Source of the DNA: Dyadobacter pollutisoli
GTDB taxonomy: Bacteria > Bacteroidota > Bacteroidia > Cytophagales > Spirosomataceae
Length of the DNA: 64,000 bases
NCBI RefSeq assembly: GCF_026625565.1
Contig: NZ_CP112998.1
Coordinates: 5,482,001 to 5,546,000, forward strand
Direction of reading: 5' to 3'
The notes beneath the pieces are model-generated. The model was not told where the DNA came from. It saw only the letters and a program-made list of their open reading frames with translations, and did no database searches. Made by a program: the position numbers and the translations under genes. The stretch's first letter is position 1. Every line of letters begins with the position of its first letter. This document shows, one piece after another, positions 16,536 to 25,308 of the stretch.

Positions 16536-16544
16536 TTGTTGGAA
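16536..16544 (+). repeat. fourth TTGTTGGAA box, before cassette gene B copy 2
   Basis: TTGTTGGAA followed by ATTCAACA repeats the box seen at 14456, 14723 and 16268. No TAnnTTTG is found at the usual distance here, so it may be an operator rather than a -33 element. Confidence 0.45.
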
Positions 16545-16621
16545 ATTCAACAGAATTACATACTCAATTCTTCACTCTTCGATATTTAGGCTTAAAATTT
16601 TTCATTTAAACAGAACAAGAA

Positions 16622-16912
16622 ATGAACACACTGCAAAATCCAGCAAACAAAGAAGCCAACGGAGAGAATCGGAGTATTATCGGAAATGAACAAGCATTGA
16701 TACGTCAGTTTGAGATCATCAGACAGTTTTTTCAAACCGACGACGGATGTGAGATCATAGCATCACTTCATGCAATGGTTGAAAACTTTCTGTTTACAGA
16801 AAATCTCGCGAACGTGACGCCGATCATGCGGGAACGTATTGTGAGTCAGTTGCGTGTGGCTACTTTTGTTGCTGAGCTGGAAAGGAGTTACAATGAATTG
16901 AACAAATATTGA
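16622..16912 (+). CDS. small helical protein, cassette gene B copy 2 (unrecognised)
   Basis: A 96-residue protein of exactly the same length as the one at 14832, differing at 15 positions by hand count. Conserved blocks are RSIIGNEQALI, FFQTDDGCEIIASLHAMVE and PIMRERIVS. Function unknown. It is the last plus-strand gene of the island and is followed by a large palindrome shared with the convergent DNA-repair operon. Confidence 0.65.
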   Translation: MNTLQNPANKEANGENRSIIGNEQALIRQFEIIRQFFQTDDGCEIIASLHAMVENFLFTENLANVTPIMRERIVSQLRVATFVAELERSYNELNKY

Positions 16913-16923
16913 TTTTAATGATA

Positions 16924-17010
16924 TGATAACCAGCCAATTACATCAAAACCGGAAAAATATGGAATCTGATTCCATATTTTTCCGGTTTTATTATAAATAA
17001 CTGGTTATCA
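16924..17010. repeat. 87-bp nested palindrome, bidirectional terminator or MITE-like
   Basis: An inner perfect palindrome has 21-base arms (16945-16965 and 16969-16989, starting AAAACCGG) around CTG; an outer pair TGATAACCAG (16924-16933) and CTGGTTATCA (17001-17010) is perfect too, with 11-base spacers on each side. The inner stem with A/T ends can terminate both converging transcripts. The precise symmetry of the outer arms also resembles a small palindromic mobile element. Confidence 0.7.
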
Positions 17011-17014
17011 ACCC

Positions 17015-17656
17015 CTAACAAACAGAAAAAACCTTCGTCTCCGTCGTAATGTAAATCTTCCTGTCCTTCATGAGATCCATTTGAAAACCTCCTGTAAAAA
17101 CACCGAAACTCGGCACAATGGCCTGGTGATGATCGACCACAAAACATGGCAATCTCACACTCTGACGACCTTTTCCATGAGTTGTAAAAACCGGATGAAC
17201 GTGGCCTGCGAAGATGAATTTGTTTAAAATAGCTTCTACTTTCGGATGATGGGTGAAGATAAAATCTGCCTCTTCGAAGTCATTTAAATGTACTTCAAGA
17301 TCTGCTTCGAGAAAAAGACTTACTGGCAAAATATCATGGTTTCCGATCACGATCAGCATTTCAATGTAATGGTGCTCCGTGCGCCAATTTTTAAAAAGCT
17401 CCCATTCTGCATTGTATTGGGCGTGAAATAGGTCGCCCAAAAAGATAATGCGGGTCGCTCCGGTGTTTTGGACGAGCTCGTTCAGTCTTTTAAAGTTGTT
17501 TTCAATGGCATTCGGTGGTACTGCGATTCCCTCTTTTCTGAAATGCGTAATCTTGCCTAAATGCAGGTCCCCGATCAATAATGTCTGCGTTTCTTCCCAA
17601 AAAATGGCTCTTTGTGTGAGTAGTGTAAAGTGGTTTGCTTTGATTTCAATCTGCAT
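17015..17656 (-). CDS. pdeM: ligase-associated DNA damage response endonuclease PdeM
   Basis: A 213-residue calcineurin-like metallophosphoesterase. Metal-binding motifs are all present in order: GDLHLGK, GDLFH, GNHD and GHVHP. Within this operon it is the PdeM member of the bacterial ligase-associated repair set (ligase, exonuclease, DEXH helicase, phosphoesterase). It begins inside the end of the helicase gene (11-base overlap), so translation is probably coupled. Role: nuclease or phosphatase in DNA end processing, inferred from family and context. Confidence 0.88.
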   Translation of the reverse strand: MQIEIKANHFTLLTQRAIFWEETQTLLIGDLHLGKITHFRKEGIAVPPNAIENNFKRLNELVQNTGATRIIFLGDLFHAQYNAEWELFKNWRTEHHYIEMLIVIGNHDILPVSLFLEADLEVHLNDFEEADFIFTHHPKVEAILNKFIFAGHVHPVFTTHGKGRQSVRLPCFVVDHHQAIVPSFGVFTGGFQMDLMKDRKIYITTETKVFSVC

Positions 17657-20108
17657 TACTGTACTGTTTGATCATTTTCTGGATCCGGTCATCCAGCTTT
17701 TCCGACGTTAATTGTTCCCGCAGCCGGTCGACCATAATAGGGAACGAGAAAGGCGTGGGTTTACTGGTTTGTTTAACAATAATTTTCTGATTTGCGATCC
17801 TATCCAGCGCTTGGCGCATCCTCACTTCTTCCAATTGATAAGTCAAAACCTCCTGATAGGCCTGCTTAATCAGCAGATTATTATCCTCGTACTTGCTCAT
17901 AACCGTAAAAAGCAGCGAGCTGGAAGCCTGCAACTGGCGCGTTTTCATATTTTTACCCGGATACCCTTGAAACATCAATCCCGAAATCGCCGCAATTTCC
18001 CTGAATTTCCGCTTCGCCATTTCCGTCGCATTCACACTTTGGTATATATCGTCGACCAGATGTTTGGTTGAGAAAAGATCGACTTCTTTCATAATCTTTT
18101 CAAAATCAACATATTGGTCACTCAGCAGTTCAAAACCATAATCATTCATCGCGACCGAAAATGTAATGGGCGTCAGCTTACTGATCCGGTAGGCCAGAAT
18201 GATCGACATTCCCTCGTGTACCAAACGGCCTTCAAAAGGAAAGATGAAAATGTGATAGCCTTCCCGCGTTTCGCATTGTTCAATGAGGAGCTCGTCGGTT
18301 TTCGGGATCATCGACCGGTCTCTTTGCAATTCTAACAAAGGCTGCATTTTGGCCAGTTCCAGCTCCTTATGAGGGTTTTCAATCGCATCAGCCAGTCGCT
18401 CACGGATAAAAGCAGACAACTGGGACGATAGCGGCATACGCCCGCCCGCCCAGCGTACCAGATAACCTTTTTTACCCTCGGCTTTTTTAACGGTAACCGT
18501 CATTTCATGAATCCTGACAAACTCGACGGTCATTCCAGCGAAGGTAAATACGTCACCCGGCTTCATCCAGGTCACAAAGGACTCTTCAACAGTTCCAAGA
18601 TATCTTCCCGATTGTAACTTCACCTTAATGCCTGTTTCCGATACAATCGTCCCCATACTCAGCCGGTGGCGAAGTGCTACTCGCCTGCTGGTAACTTTAT
18701 ACAGTCCATCGATCCGCTCCACTTTTTTGTATTCATCATATACATGAAGTGACGAACTTCCCGTAGTAATGTACCCCAAAAGCCACTCCCATTCCTGTCG
18801 GTTCAGGTATTGGTAACCGTAAGCGTCACAAACTTCCTCAAATAATTGCGCCTCATCAAACCCCTCGCCGACTGCCAAAGTCATCATCCATTGCGCCAAA
18901 ACATCGAATGCGTGGGCTACCGGCGGACGATCTTCCAGGATATTTTTCCGCACACCCTCCCGCAATGATACCGCTTCAATCAGTTCCAAAGCGTTGGTTG
19001 GGCAAAAATAGATTTTACTATCTACGCCCGGCCGATGCCCGCTACGACCGGCACGCTGGATAAACCGCGCAATGCTTTTAGGACTACCTACCTGGATAAC
19101 CGTATCCACAGGCCTGAAATCGACACCCAGATCGAGGCTCGCCGTGCATATTACCAGTTTCAATCTTTCATCATGCAAGGCCTCCTCCACCCAATCGCGA
19201 ATTTCGCGATCCAGCGAGGCATGGTGCAGTGCCATAATGCCGGCAAACTCGGGATATTTGTCAATAATCGTCCGGTACCAAATCTCCGTTCCGGAGCGGG
19301 TATTGGTAAACAATAATGTGGTTTTGCTCTGATTTACAACTTCAACAACCTGGTCCACAAGTCGTGTACCCATGTAGCCTGACCAGGGCAATGTCTGAAC
19401 TCTTTCAGGAATGATACTTTCGACGAGAATCTTTTTATCAGTATTAGCCTTGATAACAACCGAATTGCCCGTCGGAAATTTCATACCCAGCAGTGTGTGT
19501 TTTGCTTCATCCAGATTTCCAATGGTCGCTGAGATACCCCAGGTTTGCAGATCCGGTTTAATGCTTCTTAGCCTTGCCAGCGCAAGTTCAGTCTGCGTTC
19601 CACGTTTGCTCCCCATGAGTTCATGCCATTCGTCGACGACAACGGTATGCAGGTTTTTGAACGTTTCAGAGCTATTTTTTTGAGCAAAAAGAATGTGCAG
19701 ACTTTCCGGCGTAATGATCAATGCATCCGGCATCTGCTTTTTCTGATCGTTTTTATCTTTGGTATTGGTATCCCCGGTGCGAATTCCCACTCGCCAGGTC
19801 AGGTTCATTTCTAATGCAGCCGTTTCCATATTACGGAACAAATCCTTGGAAAGCGCACGCAATGGCGTGATCCAGAGCACCTGCAATCCTCTTTTAGCTT
19901 TCAGTTCCTTATTGGTTTTTTCATTAATATGCCGGATGAGGATAGGAACCCAGAGAGAATAAGTCTTCCCACTCCCCGTCGGAGCATTCACCAGGCCACT
20001 CTTCCCAGCCAGATACGCCTCCGCCGCTTCCTTCTGAAATGTCGCCCACTTCCATTTCTTGGCTTTAAACCATTGCTCAGCAAGAATATGTCCGCGGGAT
20101 TTGGTCAA
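17646..20108 (-). CDS. ligase-associated DNA damage response DEXH box helicase (Lhr-like)
   Basis: An 820-residue SF2 helicase. Walker A PTGSGKT is at residues 43-49, the Walker B box is DEWH at 159-162, motif III is SATIGN and motif VI is QRAGRSGHRPG. The C-terminal half holds the Lhr-type winged-helix and beta-barrel region followed by a helical end. In this context it is the helicase of the ligase-associated DNA damage response cluster and is expected to unwind or remodel broken DNA. Followed by the overlapping pdeM gene. A toxin-antitoxin-like pair separates it from the ligase upstream. Confidence 0.92.
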   Translation of the reverse strand: MTKSRGHILAEQWFKAKKWKWATFQKEAAEAYLAGKSGLVNAPTGSGKTYSLWVPILIRHINEKTNKELKAKRGLQVLWITPLRALSKDLFRNMETAALEMNLTWRVGIRTGDTNTKDKNDQKKQMPDALIITPESLHILFAQKNSSETFKNLHTVVVDEWHELMGSKRGTQTELALARLRSIKPDLQTWGISATIGNLDEAKHTLLGMKFPTGNSVVIKANTDKKILVESIIPERVQTLPWSGYMGTRLVDQVVEVVNQSKTTLLFTNTRSGTEIWYRTIIDKYPEFAGIMALHHASLDREIRDWVEEALHDERLKLVICTASLDLGVDFRPVDTVIQVGSPKSIARFIQRAGRSGHRPGVDSKIYFCPTNALELIEAVSLREGVRKNILEDRPPVAHAFDVLAQWMMTLAVGEGFDEAQLFEEVCDAYGYQYLNRQEWEWLLGYITTGSSSLHVYDEYKKVERIDGLYKVTSRRVALRHRLSMGTIVSETGIKVKLQSGRYLGTVEESFVTWMKPGDVFTFAGMTVEFVRIHEMTVTVKKAEGKKGYLVRWAGGRMPLSSQLSAFIRERLADAIENPHKELELAKMQPLLELQRDRSMIPKTDELLIEQCETREGYHIFIFPFEGRLVHEGMSIILAYRISKLTPITFSVAMNDYGFELLSDQYVDFEKIMKEVDLFSTKHLVDDIYQSVNATEMAKRKFREIAAISGLMFQGYPGKNMKTRQLQASSSLLFTVMSKYEDNNLLIKQAYQEVLTYQLEEVRMRQALDRIANQKIIVKQTSKPTPFSFPIMVDRLREQLTSEKLDDRIQKMIKQYSNAD

Positions 20109-20166
20109 AGGATGAAGTGATTATATTTATTCTTACTGCTTAAAATACTATACCGTAAAGATATTC

Positions 20167-20517
20167 CTAGATGCCAATTACATCCATTCCAGTAGGAGTT
20201 GCAATAATCATCTTCGCATTGGGAATGTGGGTCACGATCGTTTCCCAATTCTGTTGAAAGAATAAATGTAAATCACGAATGAGGAGATTACCGAGTTTCA
20301 GATAAATTACTTTGGCCGGCTCCTCGTCCAGCAGGCATCGATAATAGAAATCTGTGTCCTTTGTGACAATTACTAGTTTATGCTCTTTGGCGTATTCCCA
20401 AATATCTTTGTCAGGCCATTTACCATTAATATCGATTACAAATTCAAACGCATCCGAGTTAAAGAATCCAAAGAATTTAGGAAGATTCACATCGATAAGA
20501 AAGCGAGAAGATGTCAT
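20167..20517 (-). CDS. DUF5615 family PIN-like protein (putative toxin)
   Basis: A 116-residue PIN-like protein. Acidic residues typical of the metal site lie in FLIDVNLP near the N-terminus and in VIVTKDTDF in the middle, and the C-terminal PNAKMIIATPTG is family-like. DUF5615 proteins are usually paired with a DUF433 antitoxin, as here: the start ATG at 20517 overlaps the stop of the upstream gene in TAATG. Likely an RNase-type toxin; activity not proven for the family. Frame is open to 20577 but the ATG at 20517 gives the right N-terminus. Confidence 0.8.
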   Translation of the reverse strand: MTSSRFLIDVNLPKFFGFFNSDAFEFVIDINGKWPDKDIWEYAKEHKLVIVTKDTDFYYRCLLDEEPAKVIYLKLGNLLIRDLHLFFQQNWETIVTHIPNAKMIIATPTGMDVIGI

Positions 20518-20756
20518 TAAGCTGCGATCATGGAGTGATGCTCTGTATCCATGGTTTTTGCTGCAAACTGAATGCATGCTCTAATATCCGCTTCTTCCAG
20601 AAAAGGATATGCCTCTAAAATGTTGCCATAACTTTCACCAGCTGCGAGATATTCCAGAATCGTCTTCACAGTAATGCGGTAGCCCCTTATCGTCGGTTTG
20701 CCATTACAAACTGCTTCATCGATGTTGATTCTTTCAAGATAGTTTCCCATAGTCAT
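20517..20756 (-). CDS. DUF433 domain antitoxin-like protein
   Basis: A 79-residue DUF433 protein with the core CNGKPTIRGYRITVKTILEYL and the helix EADIRACIQFA; DUF433 is a small helix-turn-helix-like domain found beside DUF5615 PIN-like proteins and thought to be the antitoxin and autorepressor. It shares one base with the downstream toxin start (TAATG), so translation is coupled. The pair is inserted between the repair ligase and helicase on the same strand. Confidence 0.82.
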   Translation of the reverse strand: MTMGNYLERINIDEAVCNGKPTIRGYRITVKTILEYLAAGESYGNILEAYPFLEEADIRACIQFAAKTMDTEHHSMIAA

Positions 20757-20777
20757 GATTTCCCTTTAAGCCTAACA

Positions 20778-20785
20778 CAAACATA
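20778..20785 (-). promoter_or_regulatory. -7 element before the DUF433/DUF5615 pair
   Basis: Reading on the minus strand, TATGTTTG fits TAnnTTTG and lies 21 bases before the DUF433 ATG. The pair therefore probably has its own promoter inside the repair cluster. The -33 side is only a TTTA at the right distance. Confidence 0.4.
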
Positions 20786-20851
20786 ACAAATCTTCCACTT
20801 CATCTAAACTAAGTAAATTTAACATGCAATATTAAATTTGCAGACTTCTCC

Positions 20852-22450
20852 TCACTTATACATTTCCAAAATCCCCTTCAAACCCTCCAAAGTATCTGCT
20901 TCCTCGGCCTTTTTATCTTTCCTCCACCGCAATATCCTCGGAAACCGTACTGCGATGCCCGACTTGTGCCTGGAAGATTCATTGATTCCTTCAAAGCCAA
21001 TTTCAAAGACCAGCTCTGGTTTCACCGTTCGTACCGGCCCGAATTTTTCTAATATATTTCTTTTGATAAAATAATCAACCTGGCCGATTTCAACATCGGT
21101 GAGGCCCGAATATGCTTTTGCAAACGGAACTAGCTTCCCGTCATCGCCCCAAACTGCAAAAGTATAATCTGTAAAAAGCTCCGCCCTTCGCCCTGAACCC
21201 TTCTGAGCATAAATAAGTACCGCATCCACGCTTAGCGGATTGATCTTCCACTTCCACCAATCTCCCTTTTTGCGACCAACTTGATATGTACTGTTTTTTC
21301 TCTTGATCATGAAGCCTTCCGCGATATTCTGCCGAGAAAGTCCATGTAGCTCGCGCAGCACCGGCCATTCCCTGAAATCAATAAGCGGCGACAAATTGAA
21401 TACAAACTGTTTTGGTACGTTCTGATGGACTAATTCCAGTTCTGCACGGCGCTGTTCCTGCGTCAAACCTCTGATGTCAATACCATTCGCTTCCAAAATA
21501 TCATAGGCCAGAAAAGCAACCGGTGCCTCTTCCAACACTTTTTTGGACAGATTCTTTCGGCCAATCCTTGTTTGTAATACATTGAATGGCATTGGCTTAT
21601 CGTCCATATAACTCACGATTTCGCCGTCGAGCACGGTTCCATTCGGCAGCACTTCACTTAGGAAATGTAGTTCCGGAAACTTCTCAGTTGACAACTCCTC
21701 TCCCCTCGTCCAGATAAATAACTCATTGTTCCTGTAAATGATCTGCGAACGGATACCGTCCCATTTCCATTCCGCAAACCAGTCGTCAGGCTCTCCCAAA
21801 TCCGAAACTTCGCCTTCAATGGGGTAGGCCAAAAAGAATGGATAAGGTCTTGACGCATTGTCGTTTTCTCCTTTGTCTAAAATGAGCTTTTCAAAAGTCG
21901 TGTCCCGCGGGTCCCATTGCCCCATTACCCGGTGAGCGATCACATTGGAATCCGTCTCGGTAGCTTCGGCCAATGCTCTTACGACCAGCGTTTGCGACAC
22001 CCCGATACGGAAACTGCCCATTAAAAGTTTGTTGAATACAAAAGTCTCGTGCTGCGACAATTGCATCCAGGCCTGCACAATGTGGTCGTGCTTTTCACCG
22101 TCCGTCATGCCGGGCAAAAGCCCGAGATAGCGAAACCATTCAGTTAATGATCTATCGGAAGCGAAATTCTGATTTCGTGGCAAAAGCAATGAAATTGTTT
22201 CTCCCAAATCCCCCACACTTTGGTAGCTTTCCTGAAATAGCCACATTGGGATCGCAGCCTCCTGTGCGGCCCATTCTTTGACCATCGTTCGGTTTACTTT
22301 AAACGACGGCCTTCTGCCAGTAAAAAGTGTTAACGCCCAAAGCTTATCCTCGTCCGACGCAGTGAGGAAATAGTTTTTCATCAACTCCACCTTTGCATTG
22401 GTCTTGTTGGTACGGTCCAGGTTCATGAAAAGTTCCGCGAATTGTTTCAT
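20852..22450 (-). CDS. ATP-dependent DNA ligase (ligase-associated damage response)
   Basis: A 532-residue ATP-dependent DNA ligase, joining nicks after lysine adenylation. The adenylated lysine is K229 in EWKWDGIR (motif KxDG); later nucleotidyltransferase motifs include LDGEIV, FLAYDILE, GFMIKRKNS and DWWKWK. An N-terminal helical DNA-binding domain and a C-terminal OB-fold (FAVWGDDGKLVPFAKAYSGLTD) flank it. It overlaps the exonuclease gene by 4 bases (ATGA), a firm sign of an operon. Distinct from the NAD-dependent replicative LigA, which is not in the window. Confidence 0.93.
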   Translation of the reverse strand: MKQFAELFMNLDRTNKTNAKVELMKNYFLTASDEDKLWALTLFTGRRPSFKVNRTMVKEWAAQEAAIPMWLFQESYQSVGDLGETISLLLPRNQNFASDRSLTEWFRYLGLLPGMTDGEKHDHIVQAWMQLSQHETFVFNKLLMGSFRIGVSQTLVVRALAEATETDSNVIAHRVMGQWDPRDTTFEKLILDKGENDNASRPYPFFLAYPIEGEVSDLGEPDDWFAEWKWDGIRSQIIYRNNELFIWTRGEELSTEKFPELHFLSEVLPNGTVLDGEIVSYMDDKPMPFNVLQTRIGRKNLSKKVLEEAPVAFLAYDILEANGIDIRGLTQEQRRAELELVHQNVPKQFVFNLSPLIDFREWPVLRELHGLSRQNIAEGFMIKRKNSTYQVGRKKGDWWKWKINPLSVDAVLIYAQKGSGRRAELFTDYTFAVWGDDGKLVPFAKAYSGLTDVEIGQVDYFIKRNILEKFGPVRTVKPELVFEIGFEGINESSRHKSGIAVRFPRILRWRKDKKAEEADTLEGLKGILEMYK

Positions 22451-23574
22451 GCGCCGGTTTCGGTTTGATCATTTGTAGATTCTGTACCGCCCAGCGAATC
22501 TTTGTGCTGTTGATAACCCTCTTGCCCTACTACCGCATCCTGGACGGTTTCCTCTTCTTCATTTTCATCCTCGTTTCCGTACATCGTATTCACTTCACCA
22601 GCCTCAATGCCGTTCTCATTCAGCCATCTTGAAAAAATACTGGTATATCCGTGCGTTACGTAAACCTTTTCCGCCTCTGATTCTTTTACGGCCCGATTGA
22701 GATCCGGCCAATCCACGTGATCGCTCATCACAAATCCCTGATCCACTGCACGACGGTTTTTCGCCCCACGCAAAGCCATCCAGCCTGAGCAGTAACCTAG
22801 GGAATAAGGATTAAATTTCTTGATCCACGTACTGCTATCCACCGACGGAGGTGCCAAAATGAGTGAACCTTTAAATAATTTCCGGTCTGTTTCCTTTGTT
22901 ACCAATGTCAATTCCGGCAAATCGAAACCGGCTTGCCTCAGTCTCTCATTCAATGAATATATAGCTCCATGTGCATAAATGATCTTGTCTTGCAATTGAA
23001 TATTTTTCAAGATCCGCTGCATTTTACCCAAAGAATAGCCCATTAAAATACTCGCTTTGTCTTCCGACTTATTCAGCGCCCACCAGTTATCAATCTCAGT
23101 ATAAACTTCCTGCTGGGGCTGCCATTTATAAATAGGTAAGCCGAAAGTAGATTCCGTTATAAATACATTGCATTTCACCGGTTCAAAAGGTGTTGCAAAA
23201 TGATCGTCTTCCAGCTTATAGTCCCCACTCGCCACCCAAACCTCTCCTTTATATTCAACCCGTACCTGCGCCGAACCAATGATGTGCCCGGCCGGATGCA
23301 GTGAAAAAGTGACCCCGTTGATCACAAATTTCTCACCATATCCCACCGTTTGCAATGAAATATCCTGCCCCAGTCGCAGCCGTAAAATGGGTTCGCTATC
23401 CTTATGCGCCAGGTAATGCCTGCTGCCCCAGCGTGCATGGTCACTATGTGCGTGTGTGATGATCGCGCGGTCCACGGGTATCCACGGATCTATATGGGCG
23501 TCTGCAACGGTGCAGTATATACTTTTTCCTGTAAATTGTAAAAGCGGCTGTGCTGGCATAACGGGGAGAAACAT
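22447..23574 (-). CDS. ligase-associated DNA damage response exonuclease (metallo-beta-lactamase fold)
   Basis: A 375-residue metallo-beta-lactamase/beta-CASP-type nuclease related to SNM1/Artemis. The metal motif THAHSDH provides H41, H43, D45 and H46; further ligands are in HPAGHIIGSAQ, SGDY and YVTHGY. The C-terminal 40 residues are a low-complexity acidic tail (NEDENEEEETVQ), probably disordered. It is the first gene of the minus-strand repair operon and overlaps the ligase start in ATGA. Expected to trim 3' or 5' ends before ligation. Confidence 0.9.
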   Translation of the reverse strand: MFLPVMPAQPLLQFTGKSIYCTVADAHIDPWIPVDRAIITHAHSDHARWGSRHYLAHKDSEPILRLRLGQDISLQTVGYGEKFVINGVTFSLHPAGHIIGSAQVRVEYKGEVWVASGDYKLEDDHFATPFEPVKCNVFITESTFGLPIYKWQPQQEVYTEIDNWWALNKSEDKASILMGYSLGKMQRILKNIQLQDKIIYAHGAIYSLNERLRQAGFDLPELTLVTKETDRKLFKGSLILAPPSVDSSTWIKKFNPYSLGYCSGWMALRGAKNRRAVDQGFVMSDHVDWPDLNRAVKESEAEKVYVTHGYTSIFSRWLNENGIEAGEVNTMYGNEDENEEEETVQDAVVGQEGYQQHKDSLGGTESTNDQTETGA

Positions 23575-23693
23575 TAAAAGTGTGCCAATGTTATGTTTTG
23601 GGCAATGAATGCCTTCCGGAAATTTGTCTTAAATTTGAAATTACTTTTTAAGTAAACCTTCGTCTCAATACAAACCATTTTTATCACACTATT

Positions 23694-24089
23694 ATGTCAA
23701 AGAAAAGCAATGAACATGTCCTTCCTCCTGCTGCCGAAGCTGCGAGGTATCTCGAAAATGCGCGCCAGATCCTGACCGAAAAAGCAGGCAAAAAGGACGG
23801 CTTGTATGCTGATGTTAAATACGTTAAAATGGCCGCTGGAACCGCCTACTCGGCTGCATTACTGATTCTTGACGAATATTTAAAACAAAAAGAGGGCATA
23901 AATTTCACCAAGCCGAAAAGTATCGAAGATTACACGAACCGGCTTCGGAAACATGACAAAAAACTTCTCAGGCTGCTGGTCAATGTTTATGACGAATTAC
24001 ATATCGTAGGTTATTATCACGGAACCCGATCGGTTGAAATCATTCAAACCGGACTAGCGAATGTAACACAAATGCTCACTTACATTTAA
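23694..24089 (+). CDS. DUF5618 family protein
   Basis: A 131-residue helical protein (AARYLENARQILTEKAGK, KMAAGTAYSAALLILDEYL, HDKKLLRLLVNVYDELHIVGYYHG). The layout resembles HEPN-like or DUF5618 proteins of Bacteroidota; no catalytic RxxxxH motif is seen. Function unknown. It is divergent from the repair operon with a 119-base gap that may carry both promoters. Confidence 0.6.
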   Translation: MSKKSNEHVLPPAAEAARYLENARQILTEKAGKKDGLYADVKYVKMAAGTAYSAALLILDEYLKQKEGINFTKPKSIEDYTNRLRKHDKKLLRLLVNVYDELHIVGYYHGTRSVEIIQTGLANVTQMLTYI

Positions 24090-24141
24090 TCCGGCCACAT
24101 TGCCATTTTGACTCCTTACCCAACGTTCCATACCATTTCTG

Positions 24142-25308
24142 ATGATAAAAAAGTCCTTTCTGCTTCCATTTTTCCTATTCATTATTCTCGGTTGCAATAC
24201 CGAAAAATCATCCGAGAAAGGCAAACAATTAACCGATGGCAGCAGCAGATACATTGATAAAATCGAGGTAAAGCATGCAAAAGGTTTTACAATCGAATAT
24301 TTCTCCAATTACAAAATACTAAACATCGTCAGCTCCTTTGAAAAATCGGCTGATACTTTACAATATGTTTTACTGGAAAAAGATACCCCGCGACCTGACG
24401 AATATCCAAATGCACAGCTGATCCACATTCCGGTCCGCAGCCTGGTGGCCATGTCGTCGATGCATGTGGGGCTGCTTGATTTTCTCGGTGCGACGGACAT
24501 TCTTACGGGCCTTGGCACTTTGCAGTATGTTTATTCCCCCAAAGTTATTGCGATGATCAAGGCTGGTAAAGTGGCGGAAATAGGTCGTGACCAGGGATTG
24601 AATGAAGAGAAATTAGTAGAAATGCATCCCGATGTGGTCATGACCATCGGCAGTCCGGGCGGCAAAACCGATCACTATCAGATACTGAAGCAGGCAGAGA
24701 TCCCAGTGTTGGTTAACTCCGAATGGATAGAAAAAACACCGCTGGCACGTGCAGAATGGGTCAAACTGATGGCAGCGTTGCTCAACCAGGAAAAGCTGGT
24801 CAACGAGAAATTTGGGGAAATTGAATCAGAATATAACCGGCTTAGCAAACTTGCTGCTGGTACCGACACAAAACCTTCCGTCATTTCCGGCCTGAATACC
24901 AAAGACGCATGGTTTTTGCCCAGCGGAGACGGCTATATGGCTCAATTTTTCAGAGATGCCGGGGCGGATTATCATTGGAGCAACGCCAAGTCGTCAGGTA
25001 GCTTGTCACTCAGTTTTGAATCCGTATACCCGATTGCTTTAAAAGCAGATTATTGGGTCAATGTTGGTTTTGGAAAAAACGATACTCGTAAGGACATTCT
25101 GGCTCAGGATTCCCGATACGCTGATTTCAATGCATATAAAACCGGCAAAATGTTCAGCTACAACAACATGGTGAATGAACAGGGCTCCAATGATTTTTTC
25201 GAGTCGGGCAATGTAAATCCGCACGTAGTCCTTTCCGACCTGGTCAAAATATTCCATCCTGAACTGCTGCCCGATCACGAACTGGTTTATTACAAACAGC
25301 TGAAATGA
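24142..25308 (+). CDS. ABC transporter substrate-binding lipoprotein (BtuF/FhuD type)
   Basis: A 388-residue periplasmic binding protein with a lipoprotein signal (FLFIILGCN, cysteine about residue 18). The fold is cluster A-II: ALLDFLGATDILTGLG-type first lobe (MHVGLLDFLGATD), a long linking helix, and a second lobe around ADYHWSN. Such proteins capture iron-siderophore, haem or cobalamin. No cobalamin riboswitch is seen in the 52-base upstream gap, so the ligand stays open. Its stop overlaps the permease start (4 bases). Confidence 0.87.
   Translation: MIKKSFLLPFFLFIILGCNTEKSSEKGKQLTDGSSRYIDKIEVKHAKGFTIEYFSNYKILNIVSSFEKSADTLQYVLLEKDTPRPDEYPNAQLIHIPVRSLVAMSSMHVGLLDFLGATDILTGLGTLQYVYSPKVIAMIKAGKVAEIGRDQGLNEEKLVEMHPDVVMTIGSPGGKTDHYQILKQAEIPVLVNSEWIEKTPLARAEWVKLMAALLNQEKLVNEKFGEIESEYNRLSKLAAGTDTKPSVISGLNTKDAWFLPSGDGYMAQFFRDAGADYHWSNAKSSGSLSLSFESVYPIALKADYWVNVGFGKNDTRKDILAQDSRYADFNAYKTGKMFSYNNMVNEQGSNDFFESGNVNPHVVLSDLVKIFHPELLPDHELVYYKQLK

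Noticed and set aside
24090..24141. Cobalamin riboswitch before the binding-protein gene
   Set aside because: Only 52 bases are free between the genes and no B12-box-like sequence is visible.
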